Source of the DNA: Geomonas ferrireducens
GTDB taxonomy: Bacteria > Desulfobacterota > Desulfuromonadia > Geobacterales > Geobacteraceae
DNA: 64,000 nucleotides
Direction of reading: 5' to 3'
Assembly (NCBI RefSeq): GCF_004917065.1
Contig: NZ_SSYA01000001.1
Location: forward strand, 185,001 to 249,000
Below, piece after piece: positions 16,545 to 25,117 of this stretch. Both the position numbers and the translations under genes were made by a program. Below the pieces are notes generated by a model. That model saw only the letters and a program-made list of their open reading frames with translations, was not told the origin of the DNA and made no database searches. Each line of letters starts with the position of its first letter. Position 1 is the first letter of the stretch.

Positions 16545-16642
16545 GGCTCTCCTTTCCAAAAGGGAGGCACCGCCGTTTCCAGCAGTACCCGTTGGCCCGC
16601 AGCCGTGAGGAGGACCTTTTAGGCGGCGAAGCTCGGAGAGGC
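16545..16642 (-). ncRNA. Moco-type riboswitch (molybdenum cofactor RNA motif)
   Basis: Minus-strand leader RNA. The closing helix pairs CTCTCC (5' side) with GGAGAG (3' side). Inside are CCGAGC at the 5' edge and GCCTCCC followed after four bases by GGAAAGG at the 3' edge, the order and spacing I know from the Moco RNA upstream of moaA in enterics. Two GC hairpins lie between. A terminator follows. Moco RNAs sense molybdenum cofactor (or the tungsten form) and usually turn off synthesis and Mo uptake when cofactor is plentiful. No covariance search was run, so the assignment is by eye. Confidence 0.75.
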
Positions 16643-16727
16643 ATATACGAATTTTGGCAACGTCTTTAACACAGGTAAAACGTATACGCTAGGGAAATAT
16701 GATGTGAAGGGACAAAGGTGCGGGAGG

Positions 16728-17261
16728 TTATTCCTCTTTCAGCTCCTGCTCGGCCCGGTCCATGGTCTCAAGCACCTTCTCCGGCCGGACGTCCTGTCTC
16801 AGCTCCTCAAGTTCCGGGTTCATCGACTCGGCGACGCCCAACTTGGTGCCGATGGCGGTCAAAAGCTCGATGATCCTGGTCACCTCGTGCTCCGCGAGGA
16901 GATCGATGTGCAGGTTCAGTTCGGCGCGCCGGTCGGCGAAGGCCTGCATGCGGTTTTGGCTGATGAGGACGAAGGTGGAAAGAAAGATTGCCTCGACCGA
17001 GGCGAACATGGCGAGGATCACCAGGGTGGGGTCGAACCGCTTCATGACGGGAAGCCAGCCGACGTTGACGAGGATCCAGCCGGTGAAGAGGACGAGGTGT
17101 ATGTACACGAAGGTCATGCTACCGGTGAAGGCGGTGATGGCGTCGGCGACCCGCTCCTGCACCCCCTTGTTCCGCTCCTCGGACTGGCGCCTCTCAAGGA
17201 GGGACTCGATGTTGCGGTGCACCACGGAGGCCATCTGCTGATCGGAATCGGAGTCCGGCAT
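16728..17261 (-). CDS. DUF1003 membrane protein
   Basis: 177 residues from ATG 17261 (GGGAGGGGGG just upstream). Two membrane helices with the DUF1003 pattern: VADAITAFTGSMTFVYIHL..WILVN, then FDPTLVILAMFASVEAIFLSTFVLISQNRM, then a charged tail (ADRRAELNLHIDLLAEHEV). The asparagine/arginine QNRM..DRRAELN segment is the family signature. Function is unknown. It is transcribed alone; the preceding gene is the leader RNA of the ECF run and the following one is a kinase gene ending at 17387. Confidence 0.85.
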   Translation of the reverse strand: MPDSDSDQQMASVVHRNIESLLERRQSEERNKGVQERVADAITAFTGSMTFVYIHLVLFTGWILVNVGWLPVMKRFDPTLVILAMFASVEAIFLSTFVLISQNRMQAFADRRAELNLHIDLLAEHEVTRIIELLTAIGTKLGVAESMNPELEELRQDVRPEKVLETMDRAEQELKEE

Positions 17262-17386
17262 CCCCCCTCCCGTTGGCGCCCCTGGGCGTGCGGGGGCTAA
17301 CCCGGGAAAAGGTACCATCGCGCATGGGCAAGTCAACGAACGTGCCGCCGGAATTCCTGCTCCCATCCCCTCACCCTCCCCGGCAC

Positions 17387-19936
17387 CTACGCGTCGAGAA
17401 GCTCCCGCACTTTTCTGGCGAGCTCCGGGGGGGAGATCGGCTTCATCAGGATTTCGACGTGGGGAACCACGGTTTCAAGGTCGGTGAGCATGTCCGCGGT
17501 GTAGCCGCTCGTGAAGAGGATCCTGACGGCGGGATCTTCGCGCTTCAGCTCGTCGTACAGCTCCCGTCCGCTCATCCTCGGCATGATGAGATCGGTGAAG
17601 ACGAGCGCGATGCTGCCGCGGTGCTCGCGGTACTTCTCCAGTGCGTCCGCCCCGTCCACGGCCAGGATGGTGCGGTAACCGAACTGTTTCAGGGCTTCGT
17701 TCACCAGGTCCCGCACGTGCTCCTCGTCCTCCACCACGAGGATGGTCTCGGAGCCGCACGGGAGCTCTTCCCGCGCCGTGCCGTGCGCTTTAGCCGGGGC
17801 CTGTTCCTGTGATACCGGCAGGTAGACGTGGAAAGTCGTCCCCACCCCAGCCTCGCTCTCCACGTCGATGAACCCCTTATGCTGCTGCACGATCCCGTAG
17901 ACGATGGAGAGCCCGAGCCCCGTCCCCTTCCCAACGTCCTTGGTGGTGAAGAACGGCTCGAAGATCTTGCTCCTCGTGGCTTCGTCCATCCCCGAGCCGG
18001 TATCGGCAACCGTGATGAGGGCGTAGTATCCCGGCGCGCCGAAGCCGTGCGACTCCTGGAAGGATTGGCTCAGGACGACGCTCCGGGTGGCGACGGTCAG
18101 GGTTCCCCCCTTCCTCATGGCGTCGCGCGCGTTGGTGGCGAGGTTGATGATCACCTGTTCGATCTGCCCGCAATCGGCGTAGATGGCGAGCGGCCCAACA
18201 TCGAGGTCGGTCTCGAAAGCGATGTCCTCGCCGATGATCCTTTTCAGGAACTTGGAGACGCTCAAGACGATCTCGTTCAAGTCGCAGTACGCCGGGTGCA
18301 TGTCCTGCTTTCGACTGAAGGCAAGGAGGCTGCGGGTGAGGTTCGCGGCACGGTCGGAGGCGGCGAGGACCTGGTCGAGCATCTCCCGGCCCGGATCCCC
18401 CTCCACCATCCGCATCTCCAGAAGCGCTCCATACCCGCCGATCACGGTGAGGATGTTGTTGAAGTCGTGCGCAATGCCGCCGGCCAGGTGCCCCACGGCC
18501 TCGAGCTTCTGGGAGTGGCGCAGTTGCGCCTCCAGGTTCTTCCGGTTGGTGATGTCGCGCACGAAGAAGTGCACCGCAGGTTTGCCGTGGTGCATGATCG
18601 AGGTCGCCGTAGCCTCTCCGCAGAAGGTTTCTCCGTCGAGCCGCTGGAAGTCGAGTTCTATGACCGGAAGCTGCCCGACCTGCCGGGACGCCCGCTCCAG
18701 TTCGGCAAGAAAGAGCTCCCTTGAAGTGGGATGTATGAAATCGAGCACCTCCCTGGAGAGGATCTCATTGACCGACTCCGCCCCGAGCATGCGTACCCCG
18801 GCGTCGTTTATGAAGACGATCCTGTCGTCCACCTTTATGAAGATGATGTCCTGGGAAAGCTCGACGAGCTGACGGTAACGCTCCTCACTCTCGCGCAGGG
18901 TCCGCTGGGTCTCGCGGTCGGCGGTCAGGTCGTGCCGGGTGACCACAAGACTGAGCGGAGCGCCCGCCACATCCCTGACGACCCTGAGGGTCACCTGCAC
19001 CGGGTGCCGATAATAGTTCTCAGGATCCCCCTCCTCAAGCACGGTCACCGCGTCCTGCTGGGACTCCTCAACAACACACTGCGCGCAATGCCCACTGAAC
19101 CCGGGATGGAGGATCTCGGCGATGTGCCGTCCCGCACACGCTTCGGGAGTGCTGCCGACCATGCGGTAGAATTCCCGGTTGGCGAGCATCAGCCTGCGTT
19201 GCGGGTCGAGCAGGTAGATGGCATCGGCGGAGGCGTCCATCGCCGCGCGCCATTCGTTGGCCGCCTTCTCCAGCGAGGCCTCCGCCTGCTTGCGCTCGGT
19301 AATATCCTCGCCGGAAAAGAGCACGCCGCTGATCACCCCGTCGTCGTCATGCAAAAGGGTGTTGTGAAACGCGATCATGCGTTCCTCGCCGCTATTGGTG
19401 AGGATGGCGTTCTCGAAGAACTCCACCGCCTCGATCTCCCCCGCCATCTGCTTGGCGAAGACCTCCTTCACGACGCCGACTACCGCAGGCGGCAGGCAGA
19501 CGTCGAACCAGTTGCGCCCCAAAAGCTCGTCCTCTGCCCAACCGAGGATCTGGCACCCCTTCCTGTTGATAAGGATGATGGTGCCGGAGCGGTCGATGGC
19601 GGCGAACATGACGCCGGCGATGTCCAGGTAGAGCTGAGCCCGGTTCCTCTCGCGGATCGCGGCATCGAGCACGGCCTTTTTGCTGATCTCTTCCCTCTCC
19701 TGCTCCCGGTCCGCGAGCTTTATGAACCAGAAGAAGATCACGTAGATCCCGACCGCACCGATGGTGACCAAAAGGCTGGTCAGCAGCAGAAGATGATGCA
19801 CCCCGCCGAGCAAGTAGGCGCCGCCGCGCTGCGCGCACTGCTCCAGATTGCGGTAGGTAAGCAGGATGAAGACAAGGGACACCCCCAGCAAGGCGAAGAA
19901 GAAATAAACGAGCGTATGTCGGGTCCTTCGTGTCAT
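17387..19936 (-). CDS. Membrane PAS hybrid histidine kinase with C-terminal receiver
   Basis: 849 residues. Two N-terminal membrane helices (about 8-28 and 45-70), then three PAS domains (about 110-225, 230-345, 350-465; the second contains close cysteines CAQC). HisKA domain with phospho-His in [11 protein letters not shown], HATPase motifs [17 protein letters not shown] and [14 protein letters not shown], and a receiver domain (about 735-849) with Asp in [13 protein letters not shown]. It senses an unknown signal at the inner membrane and can pass phosphate to its own receiver. There is no response-regulator gene beside it. The ATG at 19936 precedes a typical membrane start. Confidence 0.9.
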   Translation of the reverse strand: MTRRTRHTLVYFFFALLGVSLVFILLTYRNLEQCAQRGGAYLLGGVHHLLLLTSLLVTIGAVGIYVIFFWFIKLADREQEREEISKKAVLDAAIRERNRAQLYLDIAGVMFAAIDRSGTIILINRKGCQILGWAEDELLGRNWFDVCLPPAVVGVVKEVFAKQMAGEIEAVEFFENAILTNSGEERMIAFHNTLLHDDDGVISGVLFSGEDITERKQAEASLEKAANEWRAAMDASADAIYLLDPQRRLMLANREFYRMVGSTPEACAGRHIAEILHPGFSGHCAQCVVEESQQDAVTVLEEGDPENYYRHPVQVTLRVVRDVAGAPLSLVVTRHDLTADRETQRTLRESEERYRQLVELSQDIIFIKVDDRIVFINDAGVRMLGAESVNEILSREVLDFIHPTSRELFLAELERASRQVGQLPVIELDFQRLDGETFCGEATATSIMHHGKPAVHFFVRDITNRKNLEAQLRHSQKLEAVGHLAGGIAHDFNNILTVIGGYGALLEMRMVEGDPGREMLDQVLAASDRAANLTRSLLAFSRKQDMHPAYCDLNEIVLSVSKFLKRIIGEDIAFETDLDVGPLAIYADCGQIEQVIINLATNARDAMRKGGTLTVATRSVVLSQSFQESHGFGAPGYYALITVADTGSGMDEATRSKIFEPFFTTKDVGKGTGLGLSIVYGIVQQHKGFIDVESEAGVGTTFHVYLPVSQEQAPAKAHGTAREELPCGSETILVVEDEEHVRDLVNEALKQFGYRTILAVDGADALEKYREHRGSIALVFTDLIMPRMSGRELYDELKREDPAVRILFTSGYTADMLTDLETVVPHVEILMKPISPPELARKVRELLDA

Positions 19937-20158
19937 GGCATTCCCGATGAAATTGTGGGGTTTTCCCTCATAATGATTATCGTCGGGGACGCATAGTGAC
20001 TTTAATCGCAGGCGTTGGCAAGATCGATTGTGGGGGCATTTGCAGGTGGCGTTGGAGGGAAGTTACCGGTCTTACAGGCTTATAGCCTCGAATAGGGCAT
20101 TGCGAAGGTCGGCACGCGAAAGTTCCCCACGCCCGAGGCGGAGTCCGGCGCGCGCGGT

Positions 20159-20509
20159 TCAGGGCGTGTCCCTTTTCTCCAGGGCACGGTAGGTTTCAAG
20201 GAAGTATTGCAGGTTAGCCAGGCGCATCTCGATATCGTGCCGCCAGAAGCCGAGCCTCTCCCACCCGACGTCCGTGATGCGGTAGACCCTGCGCGCCGGG
20301 CCGCTTCCGCTGGTATCCCAGGTGGAAACCGTCTCCCCCGCCTCCTCCAGTTGCTGCAGGGTGCGGTACAGGGCGGCGCTGTCGGGCCGGCACCCCGGCA
20401 TGCGCTGCGACAGCTCGGTGAGGATGGCGCCGCCATGCTTCTCCCCTTCGGCCAGCAGGAGGAGAACGAAGGCGGGGAGGTGACGTTGCTGTTTCGTTTT
20501 AGGTGCCAT
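20159..20509 (-). CDS. PadR-family transcriptional repressor
   Basis: 116 residues from ATG 20509, preceded by AAGGAG. Winged helix of the PadR type: LPAFVLLLLAEGEKHGGAILTEL, SAALYRTLQQLEEAGE, RRVYRITDVGWERL, and a C-terminal dimerisation helix. PadR proteins repress nearby genes and are released by small ligands. It is the third gene of a run with the two permease halves, and a perfect 16-bp palindrome covers the likely promoter of that run (21567-21582), so self-repression of the operon is likely. Confidence 0.85.
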   Translation of the reverse strand: MAPKTKQQRHLPAFVLLLLAEGEKHGGAILTELSQRMPGCRPDSAALYRTLQQLEEAGETVSTWDTSGSGPARRVYRITDVGWERLGFWRHDIEMRLANLQYFLETYRALEKRDTP

Positions 20510-20523
20510 GTTTTCTCCTTGTT

Positions 20524-21054
20524 TCAAGCGTCCGCGCCTTCCGGCTGGGGCAGCGGCGCCTCCTGCGGCAGCAGGCGCTCCATGAGGTAGCCGGAAAGGA
20601 GGATGCAGGGGATGGTAAGGACGAGGCGCAAGAGGGCGAAGCGGAGGCTTATGAAGCTGCTCTCCATGAGGAGCATCGGGATCTTGATGCTCCCCCAGGT
20701 CCCCAGGAAGATGACCAGGTTCGCCGTGCGCGCCCCCTTTTGCCGGAGGGAGACGGCGACGGGAAAGGCGGCGTAGAGCGGTCCGGCCGCGGCGGTTCCG
20801 AGCAGCATGGCGACCGCCGCCCCGAGCATGCCGGAATCCGGACCGAGATGTGATTCCACCACGCGGCGCGGCAGCCATACGTCCATGAGCCCCATGAGCA
20901 CCATGACCGGCGGCACGATGGAAAGCACCTCGAGGAGGAACCGTCCCGAGTTGGCCGCCGACAGCCCGGCCGCCTCAGGTTTAAAGAGGGAGAGGACGAG
21001 GTTCGCGCCCAGAACGATCAAGAAGAGCCGGTAATCAGCAAGGGTCGCCTTCAC
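20524..21054 (-). CDS. Permease half 2 (DUF318/ArsP-like)
   Basis: 176 residues, GTG start overlapping the previous stop (GTGA). About five membrane helices; the stretch GTAAAGPLYAAFPVA followed by LVIFLGTWGSIKIPMLLMES resembles the second half of DUF318-type predicted permeases, whose family includes ArsP organoarsenical exporters. With the upstream half it would make a full-size permease. The substrate is not known. The gene is co-transcribed with its partner and with padR, which suggests toxic-ligand-induced expression. Confidence 0.7.
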   Translation of the reverse strand: MKATLADYRLFLIVLGANLVLSLFKPEAAGLSAANSGRFLLEVLSIVPPVMVLMGLMDVWLPRRVVESHLGPDSGMLGAAVAMLLGTAAAGPLYAAFPVAVSLRQKGARTANLVIFLGTWGSIKIPMLLMESSFISLRFALLRLVLTIPCILLSGYLMERLLPQEAPLPQPEGADA

Positions 21055-21524
21055 AGGAGCACCCCCATCATGAGCCCGATGGCGATGGCGGTGACGAAGC
21101 TGAGTGATTGCCGCATGAAGGTGAAGCGGGTCCCGAAGCAGGAGACCTCCATGGGGGCGGTCATGATCCCCACCATGGTGAGCGTGGTGACGAAGGCGGC
21201 GAGGCTTGCCGGCTGGGCTCCCAGTTTATAGAGGGAGCCGACCAGCGCGAAGGCGATTGGAGCCGGCATGGTGACTACGGCACCCAGCGCCGAAACAAGG
21301 GTGAAGCCGGCGATGCCGCCGTAGCTGAAGAGCTTCCTGATCAGTTCGGGAGGGACGAGAGCCAGCATCAGGCCGACCAGCACCACCATGCCGAGGATCC
21401 TCGGCGCTAAGCCCTGCAGGGACTTGGAGCCGATGCGCAGCGCCCTCCGGGTCCGCTCCGGGTCCAACCGCCAGGATACCAGTACCGCCACCGCCGCCCC
21501 TCCGTACAACACCGCCGACATCAT
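21051..21524 (-). CDS. Permease half 1 (DUF318/ArsP-like)
   Basis: 157 residues from ATG 21524, preceded by GGGAGGCGGTT. About four or five helices with LAPRILGMVVLVGLMLALVPPELI and VTMPAPIAFALVGSLYKLGA, resembling the first half of DUF318 permeases, which carry a conserved P-A-x-x-G helix. It overlaps the second half by four bases. A split of this family into two adjacent genes is known in other bacteria. An alternative start at 21545 exists but has a poorer ribosome site. Confidence 0.7.
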   Translation of the reverse strand: MMSAVLYGGAAVAVLVSWRLDPERTRRALRIGSKSLQGLAPRILGMVVLVGLMLALVPPELIRKLFSYGGIAGFTLVSALGAVVTMPAPIAFALVGSLYKLGAQPASLAAFVTTLTMVGIMTAPMEVSCFGTRFTFMRQSLSFVTAIAIGLMMGVLL

Positions 21525-21566
21525 AACCGCCTCCCACTCTCTCATAGGCCACGACAATACTGTCAT

Positions 21567-21597
21567 AAACAGTATACTGTTTAAGTCATAGAGTCAA
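21567..21597 (-). promoter_or_regulatory. Promoter with palindromic operator for the permease/padR run
   Basis: On the minus strand TTGACT (complement of 21592-21597) and TACTGT lie 17 bp apart, a fair sigma-70 promoter. The perfect palindrome AAACAGTATACTGTTT (21567-21582) covers the -10 region, and an overlapping second inverted repeat ATACTG-N7-CAGTAT extends it (21557-21575). ACTGT/ACAGT arms suit a PadR dimer. Confidence 0.65.
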
Positions 21598-21691
21598 CAG
21601 ATGCCATAAAGCCCCCGGAGTTTTCTGTCACAGCTAGGGAAAGTCCCCATGAAGCACAGAACGAGACCTAGTGTCCCCCCTTTGCGAAGGT

Positions 21692-21790
21692 TCTTCAGGA
21701 AATTCCGGGGAGCATGTGTGCGTTAGCCTCGAAGCACTGAGCATGGCATCACGTTCCCCCCTTTGCGAAGGGGGGACAGCGGGGATTTGC
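21692..21790. repeat. Dispersed intergenic repeat, copy A
   Basis: About 100 bp: AGGAAATTCCGGGGAGCA, then GTTAGCCTCGAAGCA, then GGCATCACGTTCCCCC and a CCTTTGCGAAGGGGGGA hairpin. It matches 32026-32125 base for base over long stretches. A further hairpin-only copy is at 26415-26452, and a partial copy precedes this one at 21671-21690. It follows the promoter region of the permease run. Confidence 0.85.
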
Positions 21791-21863
21791 TCTTAAAAAA
21801 AAAAGAGGCCAGGCAAAAATGCCTGGCCTCTCCCCTGCCGCGGAACTACTAACTCGCGTTCGA

Positions 21864-22319
21864 TTACTTGTTGTGCCCCTTGCCGTGTCCCTTGCCTTGC
21901 CCTTTTCCCTTGCCGGGGCCGCCCCCCTGCCCTGCGGGCTCCCCGGTGAAATGCAGGTCACCCCGCTTGAGGGCATGGAACTCCGGCGAGCCGGGTTTTA
22001 TACCGAGCTCCTTGGCGATCGCCCCCCACCCCTTCTTCTTGTTCGGCTGATACACCTGGTAGACCTGGTCCACCGGCTTCCCCGAGTACTGACCGAGCTG
22101 GAAGAGCATGAATGCGTCGGCCGGCTCCGGCACGCTTTGCAGCACCATCTGAACCTTGGCCTGCGGCACGCCGAACTGCGCACTCACCTTGGCGGAAAAC
22201 CCGGCCATGTCGGCCCGCGCCTGCACATTCAGGCTGGAGAGGAACCCGTCGAGACTCGCGTGGGCCGCTATAGGCGAGAGCAGAAGCAGGGTGACGAAAA
22301 GAAGGATCAGGCGTTTCAT
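21864..22319 (-). CDS. Secreted protein with Gly-Lys-His tail
   Basis: 151 residues from ATG 22319 (GGAGG upstream). Signal peptide MKRLILLFVTLLLLSPIAAHA. The mature part begins SLDGFLSSLN; a helical middle domain contains GVPQAKVQMVLQSVPEPADAF and KKGWGAIAKELGIKPGSPEF, a pattern I have seen in uncharacterised secreted proteins of Geobacter-type genomes. The C-terminus is a low-complexity GKGKGQGKGHGKGH tail, which could bind metal or anionic surfaces. Function unknown. It is monocistronic. Confidence 0.8.
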   Translation of the reverse strand: MKRLILLFVTLLLLSPIAAHASLDGFLSSLNVQARADMAGFSAKVSAQFGVPQAKVQMVLQSVPEPADAFMLFQLGQYSGKPVDQVYQVYQPNKKKGWGAIAKELGIKPGSPEFHALKRGDLHFTGEPAGQGGGPGKGKGQGKGHGKGHNK

Positions 22320-22475
22320 GTTGCTACCTCCATTCATGAGATGAGTGCCCCGCAAGGCTCCAATACTATATAGAAAAAAAGCGCGCCGTCAAAGGAGGGG
22401 GAGGAGAAGAGACAGAAAAGAGGCTGCGCACGGACCTTCCGTGGCAGCCTCTTTACCGGATTTCGGGGGAATCTA

Positions 22476-22907
22476 TTAACGCGTGGTTTCCTGCTGCAAA
22501 AACTCGGCAAACTCGCTGAAGACCGCCTCGCGCACCGAGTGCTGCTGCCAGTTGCGGATCAACTGCCTGGCGCACTGCACCATGCCGAGAAAGCCTGCCG
22601 AGGTGCCGCCTGCTATGAGGACGCTGGTCGCGCCGGTGCAGACCATGACCAGGCTGGAGATGAAGAGGACAAGGCTGGTCAGGAAAAGCGGCAGCTCGAC
22701 GTGCTTGAAGGGAGAGCGAAACATGTGGTGCACCGACGAATATACCGAGGCGTGCGCTTTCACCACGCGCAGGTAGCGCTCAAGCTCGGCCGCGTTGCAG
22801 CGCGAGACAGCTCTCAGGTAGAAGCGGCGGCAGGCTTCCCTGCTGCTGGTAGCCATGCGGTCGCCGTAGTAGTGTTCCAGTTCGACATCAATCGTGTACG
22901 TATCCAT
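22476..22907 (-). CDS. Uncharacterised membrane protein (two helices)
   Basis: 143 residues. The first 70 residues are soluble and charged (ERYLRVVKAHASVYSS), followed by two adjacent hydrophobic segments (LPLFLTSLVLFISSLVMVCTG and TSVLIAGGTSAGFLGMV) and a short cytosolic end. I do not recognise the family. GAGGG lies eight bases before the ATG. Its upstream region holds three copies of a GGCG...GCAAAA motif (23169-23222). Confidence 0.6.
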   Translation of the reverse strand: MDTYTIDVELEHYYGDRMATSSREACRRFYLRAVSRCNAAELERYLRVVKAHASVYSSVHHMFRSPFKHVELPLFLTSLVLFISSLVMVCTGATSVLIAGGTSAGFLGMVQCARQLIRNWQQHSVREAVFSEFAEFLQQETTR

Positions 22908-23285
22908 CTCTCAGCCCTCGTTCTGCTCCATCGGGAGCAGTGATAAAGTGTGATGCTACGTCAAAAAGCATGATGTATACCAACGAAGCGCTTTGGCGGC
23001 AAATCCCCGGCATCATTGACCGAGGCCCTGTCATGCGCCCGTCGGCACTGCTCAAAAACGTCGCAACATGCGCAACTTTAACACATTTCTGCGTTCCAAA
23101 TCTTCTTAATCTTTCCCAAATAGCCCGGGCTAACGGTCTCTTTTAGCCGCTTCCACCTTCGGCGATTTGGCGTTTGTGCAAAACGAGAGGCGCCGCTGCA
23201 AAATTTTGGCGTCTGCGCAAAAAAAAGAGGGCGCGGGGAATTCTTCTCCCCGCGCCCCCCGTCGGTCCGTGCCTTACCTACCCGG
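22908..23285. promoter_or_regulatory. 378-bp gap with triple motif and terminator
   Basis: Contains three spaced copies of a GGCG-N5-6-GCAAAA motif: GGCGTTTGTGCAAAAC (23169), GGCGCCGCTGCAAAAT (23189) and GGCGTCTGCGCAAAAA (23208), about 20 bp apart. At 23228-23262 a GC-rich hairpin (GGGCGCGGGG..CCCCGCGCCC) followed on the minus strand by CTCTTTTTTT is the terminator of the thioesterase gene. The triple motif lies between this terminator and the membrane-protein gene. Confidence 0.5.
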
Positions 23286-24332
23286 TCAAATGATGTAGAC
23301 GTGCTCCGCGAGCCCCTCAAAACTCCTCGCCGCGGCAAGGTACCTTGCATCCTCGGCGTAGGTGGTCGGGTACACCGTCGGCACCGGGCGATGCACCAGT
23401 TCCCGGTCCACGTTCACGAAGGTGAAGAGGCAGGAGTTGGAGAGCGCCTTGCTGGTGCGGTCGCGGCTGATGCGCTCGATGTTCGCCTCGACGCAGATGT
23501 AGCTTCCGTTCGTGTAGACCACGCGGCTTGTGTAGTGCAGCTTGTCCCCCATGCGTACCGGGTGAAAGAAGTTGATCCGGTTCACCGCCGCCATCACGGA
23601 GCGGTCCGGCGCCACGAGTTCGGAGCAGATCGAGGAAAGCTCGTAGGCCCGACGTACCAGGTACCCGCCGAAGATCTTTTGCGGCACGTTTTCGAACTCC
23701 GGATACATCCGCTCCCAGGCATCCGCCGTCAGTCGCCCGGTCAGGAGCCCCTGGAAGCCCGGCTCGTCCTGAGCATGGTGCAGGGACGCCAGCATCCGGT
23801 ACTCCTCCGCGCTGGGCGGCTCCGACAGAAGCGACTGCTGCTGGCGGTACTCCTCCCGACGCGCCGTAGCCTTCAGCGCGCGCCTTCGCTCCTTCTCGCT
23901 TCCGTAGTCAAGCGGCGGAAGTGTCATGCTCACCGCCCCCTCCCCCATCCCCGAGCGCGCAACCATGGTGAAGTAGCAGGAGGCGACGTGGTTCGCCGGC
24001 TCGCCCGGCTGCTCCACCCTGATGCCGATCTCCAGCGAGGAGCGCCCCACGTGGTTGATGCGGGCCTCGCATATGAGGTCACGCGTCACGTCCGCCACGT
24101 GTCGCACGATGATGTTGTCGATCGCCGCGGTCACCACGCGGGCCCCGGGGTGGAAGCGGTTCACGTAGGCGAGCGCAGTCTCCTCGGCCACCTTGTCCAG
24201 GATCTCCAGGAGGAGCCCGAAGCGCAGGTTCCCCTTCAGCTCCTCGTCCATAACCATGAAGCGGCGGCGCAACTCCGGATCGGTCGCAAGCGACAGGGTG
24301 TGGCAGTACGAGGTTTCCGCAGGAGTTGTCAT
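23286..24332 (-). CDS. Double-hotdog acyl-CoA thioesterase
   Basis: 348 residues from ATG 24332 (AGGAGA upstream; an ATG at 24359 is possible). Two hotdog-fold halves: residues about 20-150 (LRFGLLLEILDKVAEETALAY, VTAAIDNIIVRHVADV) and about 190-330 (PQKIFGGYLVRRAYELSS, VNRINFFHPVRMGDKLHYTS). This matches the BFIT/ACOT9-type acyl-CoA hydrolases, which cleave acyl-CoA to free acid and CoA. Substrate chain length is unknown. It is followed by a strong terminator and stands alone. Confidence 0.85.
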   Translation of the reverse strand: MTTPAETSYCHTLSLATDPELRRRFMVMDEELKGNLRFGLLLEILDKVAEETALAYVNRFHPGARVVTAAIDNIIVRHVADVTRDLICEARINHVGRSSLEIGIRVEQPGEPANHVASCYFTMVARSGMGEGAVSMTLPPLDYGSEKERRRALKATARREEYRQQQSLLSEPPSAEEYRMLASLHHAQDEPGFQGLLTGRLTADAWERMYPEFENVPQKIFGGYLVRRAYELSSICSELVAPDRSVMAAVNRINFFHPVRMGDKLHYTSRVVYTNGSYICVEANIERISRDRTSKALSNSCLFTFVNVDRELVHRPVPTVYPTTYAEDARYLAAARSFEGLAEHVYII

Positions 24333-24406
24333 GTCTATCTCCTCTCTCTTTGTGCTCATATTTGTACCATATACCGCCAAAACCTGAAGTTTCTCCGCGG
24401 CCCGGC

Positions 24407-25081
24407 TCACTCGTCGGGAAGACCGTTCAAGAGGAGCTGCCGGACAAAGGCGGCGCCGTTGCCGGGCTTCAGGTAGTGCAGGAACGAATTGATGGCGAAC
24501 CTGGCCGGATCAAGCAGGTAATAGTTCAGGGTTATATCCTCCACCCCGTCGAACCCGCTCAATTCCCCGTAGTGCTCCAAAATCCTAGCCCGCTCGTCCG
24601 GCGCGAGCGTGGCCAGTTGGCTCACGGCCGCTATGTACTCGCTGGCCGTATGGCTTTGCGCTCCGCGGCGGAACCCTCCCTGGGCTGCTGCATGGGCAAG
24701 TTCGTGGATGATATAGCTGCGCCAGATTGCCGGGTCAAAGGGGACGCCAAAAGAAGGGGCGGCCCTGGAGGCCTCCAGGGCTGCCCGGTAGTTCAGCAGG
24801 TGAATGGAGTTGCTGCGTGGATCGTAGTAACCAAAGGCATGGTCCAAGCTTTTTTCCAGCGGCGCGCCTTCGAGCGTCAGGGTCAGCCCATCCGGCAGGA
24901 CGAGCCCCAACGACTTCAGAAATGGGGTGCAGGAGCGAACCGCTGCGCAGACGCTCTCGTACTCGTCAGCTGCGGCGGCGGCCACGACGACCACTTCCCC
25001 GGGGCAGGCTCCCCGGACGGCAAAGGCATCGGGCGTGCCACGGAAAAGGAAAAGAACGACAAGCAGTGCAACAACTTTCAT
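24407..25081 (-). CDS. Secreted HExxH-type protein (DUF6639-like)
   Basis: 224 residues with a signal peptide (MKVVALLVVLFLFRGTPDAFA). The motif YIIHELAHAAAQ (about residue 127) is a zinc-metallopeptidase HExxH, preceded by SNSIHLLNYRAALEA. I recall a family of periplasmic hypothetical proteins with this layout (DUF6639). A third zinc ligand is not obvious, so catalysis is uncertain. It lies 36 bases before the OmpA-like gene's end and could be co-transcribed with it. Confidence 0.65.
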   Translation of the reverse strand: MKVVALLVVLFLFRGTPDAFAVRGACPGEVVVVAAAAADEYESVCAAVRSCTPFLKSLGLVLPDGLTLTLEGAPLEKSLDHAFGYYDPRSNSIHLLNYRAALEASRAAPSFGVPFDPAIWRSYIIHELAHAAAQGGFRRGAQSHTASEYIAAVSQLATLAPDERARILEHYGELSGFDGVEDITLNYYLLDPARFAINSFLHYLKPGNGAAFVRQLLLNGLPDE

Positions 25082-25117
25082 CCTCTCCCTCCCCCGCTCT
25101 GCCGCCCCCTGACCGCT

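Noticed and set aside
16545-16642. Cobalamin or TPP riboswitch in the ECF leader
   Set aside because: The B12-box (GCCACTG-like) and the TPP CTGAGA/GGGA blocks are absent, whereas the Moco-type blocks are present in order.
20031-20158. Gene continuing past the PadR stop
   Set aside because: No frame with coding character; only a short tail after the stop at 20159.
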